Assembly: GCF_000745235.1 (NCBI RefSeq)
Contig: NZ_JQNL01000001.1
Span: 1,178,001-1,242,000, forward strand
Source of the DNA: Luteibacter mycovicinus
Lineage (GTDB): Bacteria > Pseudomonadota > Gammaproteobacteria > Xanthomonadales > Rhodanobacteraceae
DNA: 64,000 nt
Direction of reading: 5' to 3'
Numbering within the stretch: the first letter of the stretch is position 1; the number at the start of each line of letters is the position of its first letter. A model generated the notes under the pieces. It was not told the origin of the DNA and searched no databases. It saw nothing but the letters and a program-made list of their open reading frames with translations. Shown here piece after piece: positions 30,852 through 40,795 of this stretch. Made by a program: the position numbers and the translations under genes.

Positions 30852-31217
30852 ATGAAGAAGATCGCCATCGCCGTCGCGCTGTTCGTCGCAGCCCCGTTGT
30901 CCGCCCACGCCGCCTGTGCCGCCAAGGACTTCGCCGTCGAAGGTTTCGGCGTCAAGCTCCAGCAGGGTTCGGGCCAGCCGCGCTTCAGCATGAAGGGCAA
31001 CCTGGTCAACAAGTGCGCCGAAGCCGCCGCCGCGCAGATCCGCATCGACGCGAAGGATGCCTCGGGCAAGGTCGTCGCCAGCAAGCAGGGCTGGCCGGCA
31101 GGCACGTCCAATATCGAACCGGGCAAGAGCGTCGATTTCGACCTCGGCCGCCTCTTCCGCTACTCGCCGGACATGACCGACTACACGGTCGTCGTGTCGG
31201 ACGTGAAGGCCTGGTAA
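30852..31217 (+). CDS. Small secreted protein of unknown function
   Basis: A 121-residue protein beginning MKKIAIAVALFVAAPLSAHA, a clear signal peptide. The mature ~100 residues have two Cys (CAAKDF and NKCAEAA), alternating beta-strand character and a C-terminal VVVSDVKAW, compatible with a small immunoglobulin- or FxLYD-like beta domain. No family is recognised. The ATG at 30852 is favoured over 30843 because AGGT lies about 11 bases before it and the signal peptide begins there. It has its own unit between the repeat block and a hairpin shared with moeA. Confidence 0.75.
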   Translation: MKKIAIAVALFVAAPLSAHAACAAKDFAVEGFGVKLQQGSGQPRFSMKGNLVNKCAEAAAAQIRIDAKDASGKVVASKQGWPAGTSNIEPGKSVDFDLGRLFRYSPDMTDYTVVVSDVKAW

Positions 31218-31222
31218 GAACG

Positions 31223-31247
31223 AAGGGCCCGGTCATACCGGGCCCTT
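31223..31247. terminator. Bidirectional hairpin between the small secreted gene and moeA
   Basis: AAGGGCCCGGT and ACCGGGCCCTT form a perfect 11-bp stem with loop CAT, 5 bases after one stop and 11 before the other. The tail is only partly T-rich. Its place between convergent genes supports a shared terminator. Confidence 0.65.
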
Positions 31248-31258
31248 GTCACATCAGG

Positions 31259-32449
31259 TCACAACGGGATCCACGCCACGCGCTCGCCAGCGGCGAACGC
31301 CTCGGCGCGTGACGGCAACCAGACCAGCGCGTGCGCGGACGCCAGATTGCTGAGCATGTGCGACTCCTGACGCGGCAACACATCGAGCGACGCCACACCG
31401 TCGCTCATGTCCAGACGCATCCGGACGAGGCGATCGCGCTCTCCATCGGCCTCGACAGGCGCCCCGAGCCGACCCTGCCGCCACGCCGGCTGATCGACGG
31501 CCTCGCCCTCGAGCTGCGCCAGCACGGCGCGTGCATGCACCGACAGGCACACCAGCACGGCCGCCGGGTTGCCCGGCATACCCAGCAGCGCTCTTCCCTC
31601 ACGCGTGCCGAACCAGAGCGGCTTGCCGGGCTTCTGCGCGACCTTCCAGAACACCTTGCGCACCCCCAGACGGTCGGCCACCGCTGGTACGAAGTCGCGG
31701 TCGCCGACGGAGACACCACCGCTGGTCACCACGAGATCGGCGCTGTCCAGTGCGGCACTCATGGCTTCTTCCAGCGCCGCCTCGTCGTCGCGCACGTAAG
31801 CGACCACCGGCTCGCCGTATCCGTGCTCGACGAACCACGCACGAAGCAACGGACCGTTCGCGTCATACACCAGGCCAGGGCCGAGCGGCTCGCCGGCGCG
31901 CACCACTTCATCGCCCGTCACCAGGACGGCGACGCGTGGGCGACGATAGACCTCCACCGTCTCCACGCCGGCCATGGCCAGCGCCGCGATGAGGCCGGCG
32001 GTGACACGCTGCCCCGCCTCGGCGATGGTCGCACCCGCCGCGAGTTCCTCACCCTCGTGGCGAATGGCCTCACCCACGCGCACCGCCTCCGTGAGTGCGA
32101 TGCCGGAGCCGGTACGCTGGACGATCTCCTGCCGCGCCACGGCGTCGGCGCCTTGCGGGAGCACGCCTCCGGTAAGGATGCGGACGGCCTGACCCGGCCC
32201 GACGACGACATCGGCGGGATCGCCCGCGGCCGAGGTGCCGACCAGTGAACGCTCAGCCTGCCCGTCGACGGTGCGCAACGCGTAGCCGTCCACCGCACTC
32301 TGCGTGAAGCGAGGCAGGGCGATGCGCGCGATGGCGGACTCCGCAAGCACAGCGCCCAGCGCTAGTTCGAGTGCGACATGATGCGTCGGGAGTCGCTCCA
32401 CGTGCCGACGGTAGTGCTCGAAGGTTTCCCCAAGAGGAAGGAGCGCCAT
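31259..32449 (-). CDS. moeA: Molybdopterin molybdenumtransferase
   Basis: A 396-residue enzyme that inserts molybdate into adenylated molybdopterin. RFTQSAVDGYALRT near residue 47, VAVLVTGDEVV, TSGGVSVGDRDFV and LLGMPGNPAAVLVCL are the standard MoeA segments, in order. It is the last gene of the moaA-moaD-moaE-moaCB-moeA run; its ATG shares one base with the moaCB stop. Confidence 0.95.
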   Translation of the reverse strand: MALLPLGETFEHYRRHVERLPTHHVALELALGAVLAESAIARIALPRFTQSAVDGYALRTVDGQAERSLVGTSAAGDPADVVVGPGQAVRILTGGVLPQGADAVARQEIVQRTGSGIALTEAVRVGEAIRHEGEELAAGATIAEAGQRVTAGLIAALAMAGVETVEVYRRPRVAVLVTGDEVVRAGEPLGPGLVYDANGPLLRAWFVEHGYGEPVVAYVRDDEAALEEAMSAALDSADLVVTSGGVSVGDRDFVPAVADRLGVRKVFWKVAQKPGKPLWFGTREGRALLGMPGNPAAVLVCLSVHARAVLAQLEGEAVDQPAWRQGRLGAPVEADGERDRLVRMRLDMSDGVASLDVLPRQESHMLSNLASAHALVWLPSRAEAFAAGERVAWIPL

Positions 32450-33387
32450 CAGTGCGGCTCCCCGTAACCGCCTGCGTGCTTTCCGCCGGTACGGCCGGTT
32501 TCGAGAAGGTGCACGATGCCGGGCAAGGTCGCCGCCAGGGACTCGCTGGCACCACCCCGACTGCCCGGGAAGGTCAGCACCAGCGATTCACCGACGTAAC
32601 CCGCGACGCCGCGCGACAGCATGGCGAACGGCATGCGTTGCTGGCCGAAGGCTCGCGCCGTTTCCATGATGCCGGGGATCTCGATATCGAGCATCGGCTT
32701 GACGGTGTCCACCGTGATATCGCGCGGACTCAGGCCGGTGCCACCGACGGTCACCACCAGCGCCGTGCCGGCGGCGACGAGCGAACGCAGCAGATCGCCC
32801 AGCACGGCAGCGTCGTCGGCGATGACCGCGTATTCCACCGGATCGAAGTTCGCGCGGATCAGCGCGTCGCGCACGTAGGCACCGGCCGTGTCCGCCTTCG
32901 CGCCGCTGGCCACCGTGTCGGAAAGCACGACAACGGCGGCGCTCCGGGACGTCAGCAGCGCGCGGCGGTAATGCGACTTGCCGCCGACCTTGCGCTCGAG
33001 CCGGCAATCCTCGATGTGCAGCTCTTCGGGCTCCGCGTAAGGCTTGAGCATGTCGTAGATGGTCAGGGCGGCCAGGCTGGCTGCGGTCAGCGCTTCCATC
33101 TCGACACCGGTCGGGCCGATGGTCTGCACCTCGGCCACGATGCGGACACTGGTGTCCGACAGTTCGTAGTGCACGTCCGCGCGATGGATCGGCAGCGGGT
33201 GGCACAGCGGAATCAGTTCATCCGTGCGCTTCGCGGCGAGAATGCCGGCGACCCGCGCGGTTTTCAGCGGGTCGCCTTTCTCGGTTTCGCCCGTGCGCAA
33301 CAGGTCGATACATGCCGCCGGCGCGTGGAGCGTGGCGGTGGCGCGCGCGATACGCAGGGAGTCGGGTTTCTGGCTGACGTCTTTCAT
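32449..33387 (-). CDS. moaCB: Bifunctional molybdenum cofactor biosynthesis protein MoaC/MoaB (fusion)
   Basis: A 312-residue fusion. Residues ~1-155 are MoaC (cyclic pyranopterin monophosphate synthase): DSLRIARATATLHAPAACID, then DELIPLCHPLPIHRADVHYE and GPTGVEMEALTAASLAALTI. Residues ~160-312 are a MoaB/MogA domain (AAVVVLSDTVASG, VTVGGTGLSPRDITVD, LPGIVHLLETG) that adenylates molybdopterin. The ATG at 33387 gives the normal MoaC start; the longer frame runs into moaE. It overlaps moaE by 4 bases. Such fusions are known in several proteobacteria. Confidence 0.94.
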   Translation of the reverse strand: MKDVSQKPDSLRIARATATLHAPAACIDLLRTGETEKGDPLKTARVAGILAAKRTDELIPLCHPLPIHRADVHYELSDTSVRIVAEVQTIGPTGVEMEALTAASLAALTIYDMLKPYAEPEELHIEDCRLERKVGGKSHYRRALLTSRSAAVVVLSDTVASGAKADTAGAYVRDALIRANFDPVEYAVIADDAAVLGDLLRSLVAAGTALVVTVGGTGLSPRDITVDTVKPMLDIEIPGIMETARAFGQQRMPFAMLSRGVAGYVGESLVLTFPGSRGGASESLAATLPGIVHLLETGRTGGKHAGGYGEPH

Positions 33388-33869
33388 CCGTGGCTCGTAT
33401 GCGAATGGTGGTGATGCGAATGGGGCGCCTCTTCGTCGAGGTCGTCGCGGATGCAACAACCTTCCACGAAGGCACTGCTTCCGTCCGTGTAGAACTCTTC
33501 TTTCCAGATGGGCGCGCCATGCTTTACCGCATCGACCGCATAGCGGCACGCGTCGAAGGCTTCAGCGCGATGAGGGGCCCGCACGACGCAGACGATGGCG
33601 ATATCGCCTATGGACAGATCGCCGAGCCGGTGGACGATCCGCACATACGGCACGCCGTAGCGCTCGCGGGTCGCCTGCTCGACCTCACGGATGATCTTCG
33701 CGGCGAGCGGCTCGTGCGCGGTATACGCCAGGTGCCTGACGGAACGGCCTTCGTGGTGATCGCGGACCGTCCCGACGAACAGCGCGAGGCCACCGCATTC
33801 GGGGTGCGCCTCGAGTTCGAGCAAGGGTTCGACCGCCACGGGAAGATGCGAGAGAACGTCACGGTTCAT
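33384..33869 (-). CDS. moaE: Molybdopterin synthase catalytic subunit, His-rich tail
   Basis: A 161-residue MoaE that, with thiocarboxylated MoaD, converts cPMP to molybdopterin. ALFVGTVRDHHEGRSVRHL, LGDLSIGDIAIVCVVRAPHR and HGAPIWKEEFYTDG are conserved, the last holding the catalytic Lys. The end, HSHHHHSHTSHG, is an unusual histidine-rich tail that could bind metal. It follows moaD after 3 bases and overlaps moaCB. Confidence 0.94.
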   Translation of the reverse strand: MNRDVLSHLPVAVEPLLELEAHPECGGLALFVGTVRDHHEGRSVRHLAYTAHEPLAAKIIREVEQATRERYGVPYVRIVHRLGDLSIGDIAIVCVVRAPHRAEAFDACRYAVDAVKHGAPIWKEEFYTDGSSAFVEGCCIRDDLDEEAPHSHHHHSHTSHG

Positions 33870-33872
33870 GAC

Positions 33873-34124
33873 TCAGCCTCCCGCGACCGGCGGCAACAGG
33901 GCGATCCGGCCGTCGGCCGGCAAGGCGTCCGCACGGCGGACGATGGTGTCGCCAGACACGCAGGCGCAGCGATCCAGCGGTCCCGCAAGCTCGGGACGCG
34001 CCGATGCCAGGCGCGCTACCGCGTCGCCCACCGTGCCGACATCGTCGGTGACCTCGATGACGCACTCATGCTGGCCGGCCAGACGCTCGAGGTTGGCGAA
34101 GAGTTCGAAAACGACTTGTTTCAT
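33873..34124 (-). CDS. moaD: Molybdopterin synthase sulfur carrier subunit
   Basis: An 83-residue ubiquitin-fold protein ending in VAGG; the terminal Gly-Gly is adenylated and thiocarboxylated to donate sulfur. The length and FELFANLERLAG start match MoaD. It sits between moaA (24-bp gap) and moaE. No moeB activator is in the window. Confidence 0.92.
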   Translation of the reverse strand: MKQVVFELFANLERLAGQHECVIEVTDDVGTVGDAVARLASARPELAGPLDRCACVSGDTIVRRADALPADGRIALLPPVAGG

Positions 34125-34148
34125 GACAGATCCGAAAAAATGACTTAC

Positions 34149-35123
34149 TTATCCACCCATCGCATGCATGGTCACCGGCCGGTCCACGGGCCCCGGCCGT
34201 GCGGCGTAGCCCGCATCCTTGAGCCAGACGGCGCGGCGCACCTGCTCACCCAGAACTTCGTCAGTGACGCCTTCGCGCATGCGCGCACCCAGCGGTGTAC
34301 CGAGCGGCGAGAACAGGCAGGTGAACAGCTCGCCCGTCGCCGTGAGGCGCAGGCGATCGCAGGTGGAGCAGAAAGGGTTGGAAACGGTGGAGATGATGCC
34401 TAACGGGTAATGCCCGTCGACAAGGTACGGTGTCGCCGGATCGCTGCTCCGGGGCTGGTGGTCGACACGATGGCTGACGCCGATCGCGGCCAGCATGTCC
34501 GCCTCGGACACCACGGCATCGCGTTTCCAGTGTCCCGGTGCATCCAGCGGCATGTATTCGATGTACCGCAAGGGAATGCCGCGAGCCATCGCCCACTCCA
34601 GCAGCGGCACGATGTCCTTTTCGTTGTCTCCGCGGATGACGACCGCGTTGAGCTTGATGTTGGCGCCGGCGTCGGTCAGTGCGTCGATACCGTCCAGCAC
34701 CGGTGCGATCTCTCGCAGGGTAAGCCGACGGAAGGTGTCCGGGTCGATGGCATCCAGGCTCACGTTGAAATCGTCGATGCCGGCGGCCACGAGTTCACGC
34801 GCCTTCGGTGCGATGCGCGAGGCGTTCGTGGTCATCGACAGGCGGCGCAGGCCGCGTTTGCGCAGGGCGCCGATCTCCCGGACACACTCGAGCAGGTCGC
34901 GGCGCAACAGCGGTTCACCGCCGGTCAGACGGATCTGATCGATGCCGCTGTCGACGAACAATCCCGCAAGGCGCACCACCTCGCCCCGGTCGAGCAGGCT
35001 GCTTCGGGGCAACCAGTCGGGGTGCTCGGGCATACAGTAAGTGCAGCGGAAATTGCAGCGGTCGGTCAGCGAGATCCGCAGCTTGCGTTTGGTACGGCCG
35101 TGACGATCGATGAGTGGGGACAT
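34149..35123 (-). CDS. moaA: GTP 3',8-cyclase
   Basis: A 324-residue radical SAM enzyme that starts molybdenum cofactor synthesis by cyclising GTP. RISLTDRCNFRCTYCMPEH is the radical SAM CxxxCxxC cluster, QIRLTGGEPLLRRDL follows, and NPFCSTCDRLRLTATG with a further Cys in ELFTCLF provides the second [4Fe-4S] site. It ends in MGG, the activity-required terminal Gly-Gly. It heads the minus-strand moa run and is divergent from xdhC across 86 bp. Confidence 0.96.
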   Translation of the reverse strand: MSPLIDRHGRTKRKLRISLTDRCNFRCTYCMPEHPDWLPRSSLLDRGEVVRLAGLFVDSGIDQIRLTGGEPLLRRDLLECVREIGALRKRGLRRLSMTTNASRIAPKARELVAAGIDDFNVSLDAIDPDTFRRLTLREIAPVLDGIDALTDAGANIKLNAVVIRGDNEKDIVPLLEWAMARGIPLRYIEYMPLDAPGHWKRDAVVSEADMLAAIGVSHRVDHQPRSSDPATPYLVDGHYPLGIISTVSNPFCSTCDRLRLTATGELFTCLFSPLGTPLGARMREGVTDEVLGEQVRRAVWLKDAGYAARPGPVDRPVTMHAMGG

Positions 35124-35209
35124 ATCGGCTCAGGAAAGCACAATGGGCGTAAGCGGGACGTATGCGGCCGCGCCGGGCCCTTCACACGCAATCGTGCCAG
35201 ACTTCCGCG

Positions 35210-36187
35210 ATGAACGCCTTGAACCCATCCGCCGCGCCGGTCTGGCCAGCCTGGCCCGACTACGCCCTGATCGCCGACCTGCTGCCTTCCCTGCGCGACT
35301 TCGCCCATGCCGGCCGTGTCGCCCTCGCGACGCTGGTCTCCACCGACGGCCCATCCCCGCGGCCGCTATATAGCGAAATGCTGATCGCTGCGGACGGGCG
35401 CGTCGCGGGCTATGTTTCCGGTGGATGCGTCGAGGCCGCCGTCGCCAGCGAGGCCGCGATGGTGTTGGCCGACGGGCGCCCGCGCCTGCTGGATTACGGT
35501 GTCGGCAGTCCGGTCCTGGACATCCAGCTTACCTGCGGCGGGCGCATCGGCATCTTCGTCCGGGAGCTGCGCGAACCGTCGGCTTACGCCAACACGCTGG
35601 GCATCGCCCGCCGCGAGCGGCGTACCGTGACGGTACTGACCGACCGCGATAGCGGCGCGTGGAATATCGTGGAAGGCCACGTCGCGCCCGACGATCATCA
35701 TTACGCCTGCGTCCACATGCCGCCCCTGCGCCTCGTCGCCGTCGGCGGCGACCCGGTGACGCTCGCCGTCGCGCAGCTTGCGCCGACGATGGGCGTGGAA
35801 GTCGTCCTGTTGCGGCCGCATGGGCCGGCCGAACCGCCGCCCGGCATCGCGTTGACCGGCTACGACTCGCGCAGCCTGGCGGTGTCGCTGGGCGAACTCG
35901 CCCTCGACGAACGCACCGCCGTGTACTCGCTCAGCCACGACGCCGAGATCGACCACGCGGTCGCCACGCATGCGCTGCGCTCCCCGGCGTTCGCCGTCGG
36001 TATCCTTGGCAGCCGCAACAAGATCGGCACCCGCGTCGAGCGACTGAAGGACGATGGTGTGGACGACGACGATCTGACCCGGCTGCATCTTCCCGCGGGC
36101 CTGCCCATCGGCGCACAAACCCCGCACGGCATCGCCCTGTCCATCCTCGCTCAGGTCTGCCAGCGCGATCGCGCGCGGGCATCGTGA
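35210..36187 (+). CDS. xdhC: XdhC-family molybdenum cofactor chaperone
   Basis: A 325-residue protein of the XdhC/CoxI family, which binds and protects Mo-cofactor and supports its sulfuration before insertion into xanthine-dehydrogenase-type enzymes. VALATLVSTDGPSPRPLYSE and GYVSGGCVEAAVASEA form the XdhC N-terminal domain; the C-terminal Rossmann half includes LVAVGGDPVTLAVAQLA and FAVGILGSRNKIGTRV. The ATG at 35210 fits the domain start. It overlaps the next gene by 4 bases and serves the pao genes downstream. Confidence 0.9.
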   Translation: MNALNPSAAPVWPAWPDYALIADLLPSLRDFAHAGRVALATLVSTDGPSPRPLYSEMLIAADGRVAGYVSGGCVEAAVASEAAMVLADGRPRLLDYGVGSPVLDIQLTCGGRIGIFVRELREPSAYANTLGIARRERRTVTVLTDRDSGAWNIVEGHVAPDDHHYACVHMPPLRLVAVGGDPVTLAVAQLAPTMGVEVVLLRPHGPAEPPPGIALTGYDSRSLAVSLGELALDERTAVYSLSHDAEIDHAVATHALRSPAFAVGILGSRNKIGTRVERLKDDGVDDDDLTRLHLPAGLPIGAQTPHGIALSILAQVCQRDRARAS

Positions 36188-36768
36188 TCGGCGGCCACGA
36201 TGCCGTGATCCTGGCAGCGGGCGGCAGCCAGCGGCTGGGGCGACCGAAACAGCTTCTGACCCTCGACGGCGAAAGCCTCATCGCCCGTGTATCGCGTCTG
36301 GTCGATGCCACCGGCCCGGGCAAGACGATTGCCGTGCTTGGCGCTTATGCCGAACGCCTGTGCGGCCAGCTGAACGGCGCCATGGCCGTATTCAATCCGG
36401 ACTGGGCCACGGGCATGGCATCGTCACTCCGACTGGCGGCCGATGCGCTCGCCGGACGCCACGACCCGGTGCTCGTCGTGGTCGTGGATCAGCTGGCGCT
36501 CGACGAAGCACATCTCGTCAGGCTGCTCGCCGCACACGATGGCGCGCGCGATACGGTAACCGCGTACGGCGAGACCCTGGGCGTACCCGCCGTGCTGCGT
36601 GCGGCCACGCTGGCGCGCGCCGCGCACCTCCGCGGCGACACCGGTTTTCGCGCCCTCTGGTCGGATGAGGCGCCGCTCGCGATCCGCGCCGACGCACTCG
36701 CTGTCGACGTAGATACCGAAGACGATGTCGCACGCGCCATCGCTGCCGGGCTTCTCGATCGCGACTGA
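36184..36768 (+). CDS. mocA: MocA-like molybdenum cofactor nucleotidyltransferase
   Basis: A 194-residue NTP-transferase-fold protein. DAVILAAGGSQRLGRPKQLL is the nucleotide-binding loop, VVVVDQLALDEAHLVRLL the metal-binding region. The start is a GTG at 36184, overlapping the xdhC stop (GTGA). In E. coli MocA adds CMP to the molybdenum cofactor to make MCD, the form used by PaoABC. The position between xdhC and paoABC supports that role here, though MobA-type GTP use cannot be excluded from sequence alone. Confidence 0.85.
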   Translation: MIGGHDAVILAAGGSQRLGRPKQLLTLDGESLIARVSRLVDATGPGKTIAVLGAYAERLCGQLNGAMAVFNPDWATGMASSLRLAADALAGRHDPVLVVVVDQLALDEAHLVRLLAAHDGARDTVTAYGETLGVPAVLRAATLARAAHLRGDTGFRALWSDEAPLAIRADALAVDVDTEDDVARAIAAGLLDRD

Positions 36769-36902
36769 CCGCGTCGACATGTAAAGAGCATGGGAACCCC
36801 AACGGCGCGTTCCGCCGCGCGACGTTCACGGTGCGAGCGATAAAAGCATGGTTTCACCCAGGCAGCGACGCGTATTCGTCGCCCACCCACGGAGAGAGCG
36901 GC

Positions 36903-37514
36903 ATGCAGCCGAAGACCAACACCTCGTCGATCGACGCGGCGCGCCACGACGCAGAAGCCAGCGGCGTCATGAACCACACTTCCGAACGCGTCGACGGTAT
37001 CGATACCGTCCAGGCCCGCCTGCGGATCAATGGCACCACCCATGTGCTCGACCTTGACCCCAGGGTGACCCTCCTCGATGCGCTGCGCGAACATCTCGGG
37101 CTCACCGGCTCTAAGAAGGGCTGCGATCACGGCCAGTGCGGCGCATGCACGGTGCTGGTCGAAGGCCGTCGTATCAATGCCTGCCTGACCCTGGCGGTGA
37201 TGCACGACGGCGACTCGATCACCACCGTCGAAGGCCTGGCCACGGGCGATGTGCTGAGTCCGCTGCAGGCCGCCTTCGTCAGGCACGATGGGTTCCAGTG
37301 CGGCTATTGCACGCCGGGACAGCTTTGCTCCGCCACCGGCATGCTCGAGGAAGTGCGCGCCGGATGGCCCAGCGTGGTCACCACGGACGTCGCCGGCTCG
37401 CCGACGCTGACCGACGAGGAGATTCGTGAACGCATGAGCGGCAACCTCTGTCGCTGCAGTGCGTATCCCAACATCGTCGCCGCAATTGCCGACGCCGCGG
37501 AGACCGACGCATGA
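36903..37514 (+). CDS. paoA: Aldehyde oxidoreductase 2Fe-2S subunit (PaoA/YagT-like)
   Basis: A 203-residue iron-sulfur subunit. The first plant-type cluster has [15 protein letters not shown] and a later Cys in INACLTL; the second has CGYCTPGQ and [12 protein letters not shown]. The ATG at 36903 has GGAGAGAG just upstream. E. coli PaoA carries a twin-arginine signal; here the first ~45 residues contain no RR motif or hydrophobic stretch, so the complex is predicted cytoplasmic. It overlaps paoB by ATGA. Confidence 0.92.
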   Translation: MQPKTNTSSIDAARHDAEASGVMNHTSERVDGIDTVQARLRINGTTHVLDLDPRVTLLDALREHLGLTGSKKGCDHGQCGACTVLVEGRRINACLTLAVMHDGDSITTVEGLATGDVLSPLQAAFVRHDGFQCGYCTPGQLCSATGMLEEVRAGWPSVVTTDVAGSPTLTDEEIRERMSGNLCRCSAYPNIVAAIADAAETDA

Positions 37515-38503
37515 AACAGTTCACCTACGCACGCGCGACCACGCCGACCGATGCCGCCTCGTCCGCGGCGGCGCATCGCCGCACGCGCTTCATCGCCGGC
37601 GGCACGAACCTGCTCGATCTGATGAAGCTGGAAGTGGAAACGCCCGAACATCTGATCGACATCAACCGTCTCGGTCTCGACGCTATCGAAGAAACCGCGG
37701 ACGGCGGCCTGCGCATCGGCACGCTGGTGCGCAACAGCGACCTGGCCGCCGATCCCCGCGTGCGCGAACGCTATCCCGTCCTGTCGCGTGCCTTGCTCGC
37801 CGGTGCGTCGGGGCAGCTGCGCAACAAGGCCACGACGGGCGGCAATCTGCTGCAACGTACCCGCTGCTACTACTTCTATGACACCGCCATGCCGTGCAAC
37901 AAGCGCCACCCCGGCAGCGGCTGCGCAGCTATCGGCGGGTACAACCGCATCCACGCCATCGTCGGCGCGAGTGACTCATGCATCGCGACCCATCCGTCCG
38001 ATATGGCGGTGGCGATGCGCGTGCTGGACGCCGTGATTCACACGGTAGCCGCCGATGGCAATGTGCGTGAAATTCCGATCGGCGAGTTCTATCGCCTGCC
38101 CGGCGACACGCCTCAGGTGGAAAACGTGCTGGCGGACGGTGAGCTGATCACGCACGTCACCCTGCCCCCTCCGCCGCCGGGACGGCAGGTGTATCGCAAG
38201 GTGCGCGATCGCGCGTCGTACGCGTTCGCACTGATCTCGGTAGCGGCCATCGTGAATTTCGAGGATGGCCGGATTGCCGACGCTCGCATCGCCTTTGGCG
38301 GCGTCGGCCCCATGCCATGGCGCGACGATGAGCTCGAGCGCGCCGCCGCGGGTGTCGGCAGCGACGAAGTGTCGCTGCGCACCCTCGCGGAGAACGCGCT
38401 GGCCGATGCGCGTGGTCAGGGGCACAACGATTTCAAACCAGTGCTTGCCCGCCGCACCCTGGGTGCGGTGCTGGTCGAAGCCAGCGGGAGGACCGACGCA
38501 TGA
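37511..38503 (+). CDS. paoB: Aldehyde oxidoreductase FAD-binding subunit (PaoB/YagS-like)
   Basis: A 330-residue flavin subunit. [15 protein letters not shown] is the FAD pyrophosphate-binding loop. [20 protein letters not shown] continues to a further Cys (GCAAIGG) and to [15 protein letters not shown], the Cys set that in PaoB binds an extra [4Fe-4S] cluster not found in ordinary xanthine dehydrogenases. It passes electrons from the Mo centre to the acceptor. It overlaps both neighbours by 4 bases. Confidence 0.93.
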   Translation: MKQFTYARATTPTDAASSAAAHRRTRFIAGGTNLLDLMKLEVETPEHLIDINRLGLDAIEETADGGLRIGTLVRNSDLAADPRVRERYPVLSRALLAGASGQLRNKATTGGNLLQRTRCYYFYDTAMPCNKRHPGSGCAAIGGYNRIHAIVGASDSCIATHPSDMAVAMRVLDAVIHTVAADGNVREIPIGEFYRLPGDTPQVENVLADGELITHVTLPPPPPGRQVYRKVRDRASYAFALISVAAIVNFEDGRIADARIAFGGVGPMPWRDDELERAAAGVGSDEVSLRTLAENALADARGQGHNDFKPVLARRTLGAVLVEASGRTDA

Positions 38504-40719
38504 CGATTCGCATGGACACGGTGGTGGGGCACACGCCGCTGGACGATAACCCGGGCGGCTTCACCGGCAAGCCGGTCGACCGCGTGGATGGTCCGCTGAA
38601 GGTTCAGGGCAAGGCTGCGTACGCCGCGGAACACGGTGGCGTCGGCGATGTGGCGTACGCGTTCCCCGTGCTCGCGACGATCGCGCTCGGACGCGTTATC
38701 CGGATGGATACGTCGGCGGCCGAGCGTGCGCCGGGCGTCATCCACGTGATCACCGCGAAGAACGTACCGCCGCAGGACACGTCGTCGGACGATGCCATTC
38801 CTCAGCTCGTCGGCGATGAGATCAGGCACTACGGCCAACCCGTCGCGCTGGTCGTTGCAAAGTCTTATGAACAGGCGCGCCATGCCGCCGGACTGATCCG
38901 GCCGGAATACGACGGGAAGCCTGGACGCTTCGATCTCGTGGCCGGTATCGACGGTGCGCGCAAGCCGGAGGATCTGTCCTTCGCGAAAGCCGATACCAGC
39001 AAGGGCGACTTCGATGCCGCCTACGCAAAGTCGCCTCACCAGCTGGACGTGACGTACACCACGCCGTTCCAGTTCCATGCCGCGATGGAGCCGCACGCCA
39101 CGATCGCCAGCTGGGACGGCGACCGGCTGGTTGTCCAGACGTCGAACCAGATGCCTACGCCAGGGCGCAAGGCGCTCGCGGCCACGCTTGGTATCGAGCC
39201 CGAAAAGGTCAGGCTTCTCTCCGCTTATATCGGTGGCGGCTTCGGTAGCAAGCTCGATGTACAGCCCGACGCCGTGCTGGCCGCGCTGGCCGCCAGGGCC
39301 ACGGGCCGCAAGGTCAAGCTTGCCCTCACCCGCCAGCAGCTCTTTCACGTCGTGGGGCACCGCACCAACACCGTGCAGCGCGTTCGCCTGGGCACGGATG
39401 CGCAGGGCCATATCCTTGCCGAGGCGCATGAAGCGTGGTCGGGTAACGAGCCCGGCAACGATGAATTCGAACCGACGGTGCTCGGCACGCGTTCCCGCTA
39501 TGCGGGCGAGCACCGCAGGAATACGCACCGCCAGGTCGATCTGGACCTGCCGCCCGCCATTTCGATGCGCGCGCCGGGCGAGGCGGTCGGCCTGCTCGCG
39601 CTCGAAGGCGCCATGGATGAGCTGGCCGTCGCGCTCGACATCGACCCGATCGAATTGCGCGTCCGCAACGAGCCCCCCGTGGATCCCGAACTCGGCGTCC
39701 CTTTTTCGTCCCGCCAGGTCGTCGAATGCATGCGTGAAGGCGCATGTCGCTTCGGCTGGGATAAACGCATCGCCAAACCCGGGCAGGTCCGTGACGGACG
39801 CTGGCTGATGGGCATGGGCATGTCGTCCGCCGTACGCGGAAACATGCTGCAGGCATCGAAAGCGCACGTCCATCTGGATGCCACCGGTCAGCTCACCGCC
39901 CGGATGGCCATGACGGATATCGGCACGGGCTCGTATACGGTATTCACGCAGATCGCCGCGGACCTGCTCGGCTTGCCGATGGAGCGCGTCACCATTTTGC
40001 TCGGCGACTCGGATTTCCCCGAAACCCCGGGTTCAGGCGGTTCGTTCGGCGCCGCCAGTGCCGGGTCAGGCCTGTATGACGCGTGCATGCAGCTTCGCAC
40101 CCGGCTTTGCCAATCGGCAGGCATCGATCCCGCACATGCGCGCTTCGAAGACGGACACGTCTCCCATGGCGACAAGCGCGTGAGCTATTCGGCCATTGCG
40201 GGCGTCGACGGCCTGTCCGCCGATGGCGGCATCGAGCCCGGCAGTAACAACAAAAAGTACAACCAGAACTCGTATGGAGCCTTCTTCGCCGAAGTGGGCG
40301 TCGACATGGATACGGGCGAGATCCGTCTGCGCCGCATGCTCGGCGTGTTTGCCGCCGGCCGCATACTCAATGCGAAAACCGCGCGGTCGCAGGCATTGGG
40401 GGGCATGATCTTCGGCGTCGGCTCCGCACTGTCCGAGGAGATCGTGCTCGATCCGCGTCACGGCGCTTTCGTCAATCACGATCTCGCGGAATACCACGTG
40501 CCGGTCAACGCGGACATCGGCCCGATGGAGGCGATCTTCCTGCCTGAACTGGATGACAAGGCCAATCCCCTGAAGATCAAGGGACTCGGCGAGGTCGGTA
40601 TCTCGGGAGCGGGCGCTTGCATCGCCAATGCGGTGTACAACGCGTGCGGCGTGCGCATCCGCGACTATCCGCTGACGCTGGACAAGGTTCTAGCAGGCAT
40701 GGCGGAGACATCCTCCTGA
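38500..40719 (+). CDS. paoC: Aldehyde oxidoreductase molybdenum cofactor-binding subunit (PaoC/YagR-like)
   Basis: A 739-residue catalytic subunit, close to E. coli PaoC (732). It oxidises aldehydes, notably aromatic ones in the E. coli enzyme, to carboxylates at a molybdenum centre. [20 protein letters not shown] and [14 protein letters not shown] are cofactor-contact segments, and [19 protein letters not shown] holds the catalytic Glu. There is no signal peptide. It is the last gene of the xdhC-mocA-paoABC run. Confidence 0.94.
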   Translation: MTIRMDTVVGHTPLDDNPGGFTGKPVDRVDGPLKVQGKAAYAAEHGGVGDVAYAFPVLATIALGRVIRMDTSAAERAPGVIHVITAKNVPPQDTSSDDAIPQLVGDEIRHYGQPVALVVAKSYEQARHAAGLIRPEYDGKPGRFDLVAGIDGARKPEDLSFAKADTSKGDFDAAYAKSPHQLDVTYTTPFQFHAAMEPHATIASWDGDRLVVQTSNQMPTPGRKALAATLGIEPEKVRLLSAYIGGGFGSKLDVQPDAVLAALAARATGRKVKLALTRQQLFHVVGHRTNTVQRVRLGTDAQGHILAEAHEAWSGNEPGNDEFEPTVLGTRSRYAGEHRRNTHRQVDLDLPPAISMRAPGEAVGLLALEGAMDELAVALDIDPIELRVRNEPPVDPELGVPFSSRQVVECMREGACRFGWDKRIAKPGQVRDGRWLMGMGMSSAVRGNMLQASKAHVHLDATGQLTARMAMTDIGTGSYTVFTQIAADLLGLPMERVTILLGDSDFPETPGSGGSFGAASAGSGLYDACMQLRTRLCQSAGIDPAHARFEDGHVSHGDKRVSYSAIAGVDGLSADGGIEPGSNNKKYNQNSYGAFFAEVGVDMDTGEIRLRRMLGVFAAGRILNAKTARSQALGGMIFGVGSALSEEIVLDPRHGAFVNHDLAEYHVPVNADIGPMEAIFLPELDDKANPLKIKGLGEVGISGAGACIANAVYNACGVRIRDYPLTLDKVLAGMAETSS

Positions 40720-40795
40720 CGGGGGATTTTCCGCACTGCGTCACACGGAACCTGAAAAAAAGGGCTCGAAATGCAAAAAAACTTCGCGGACCCTA

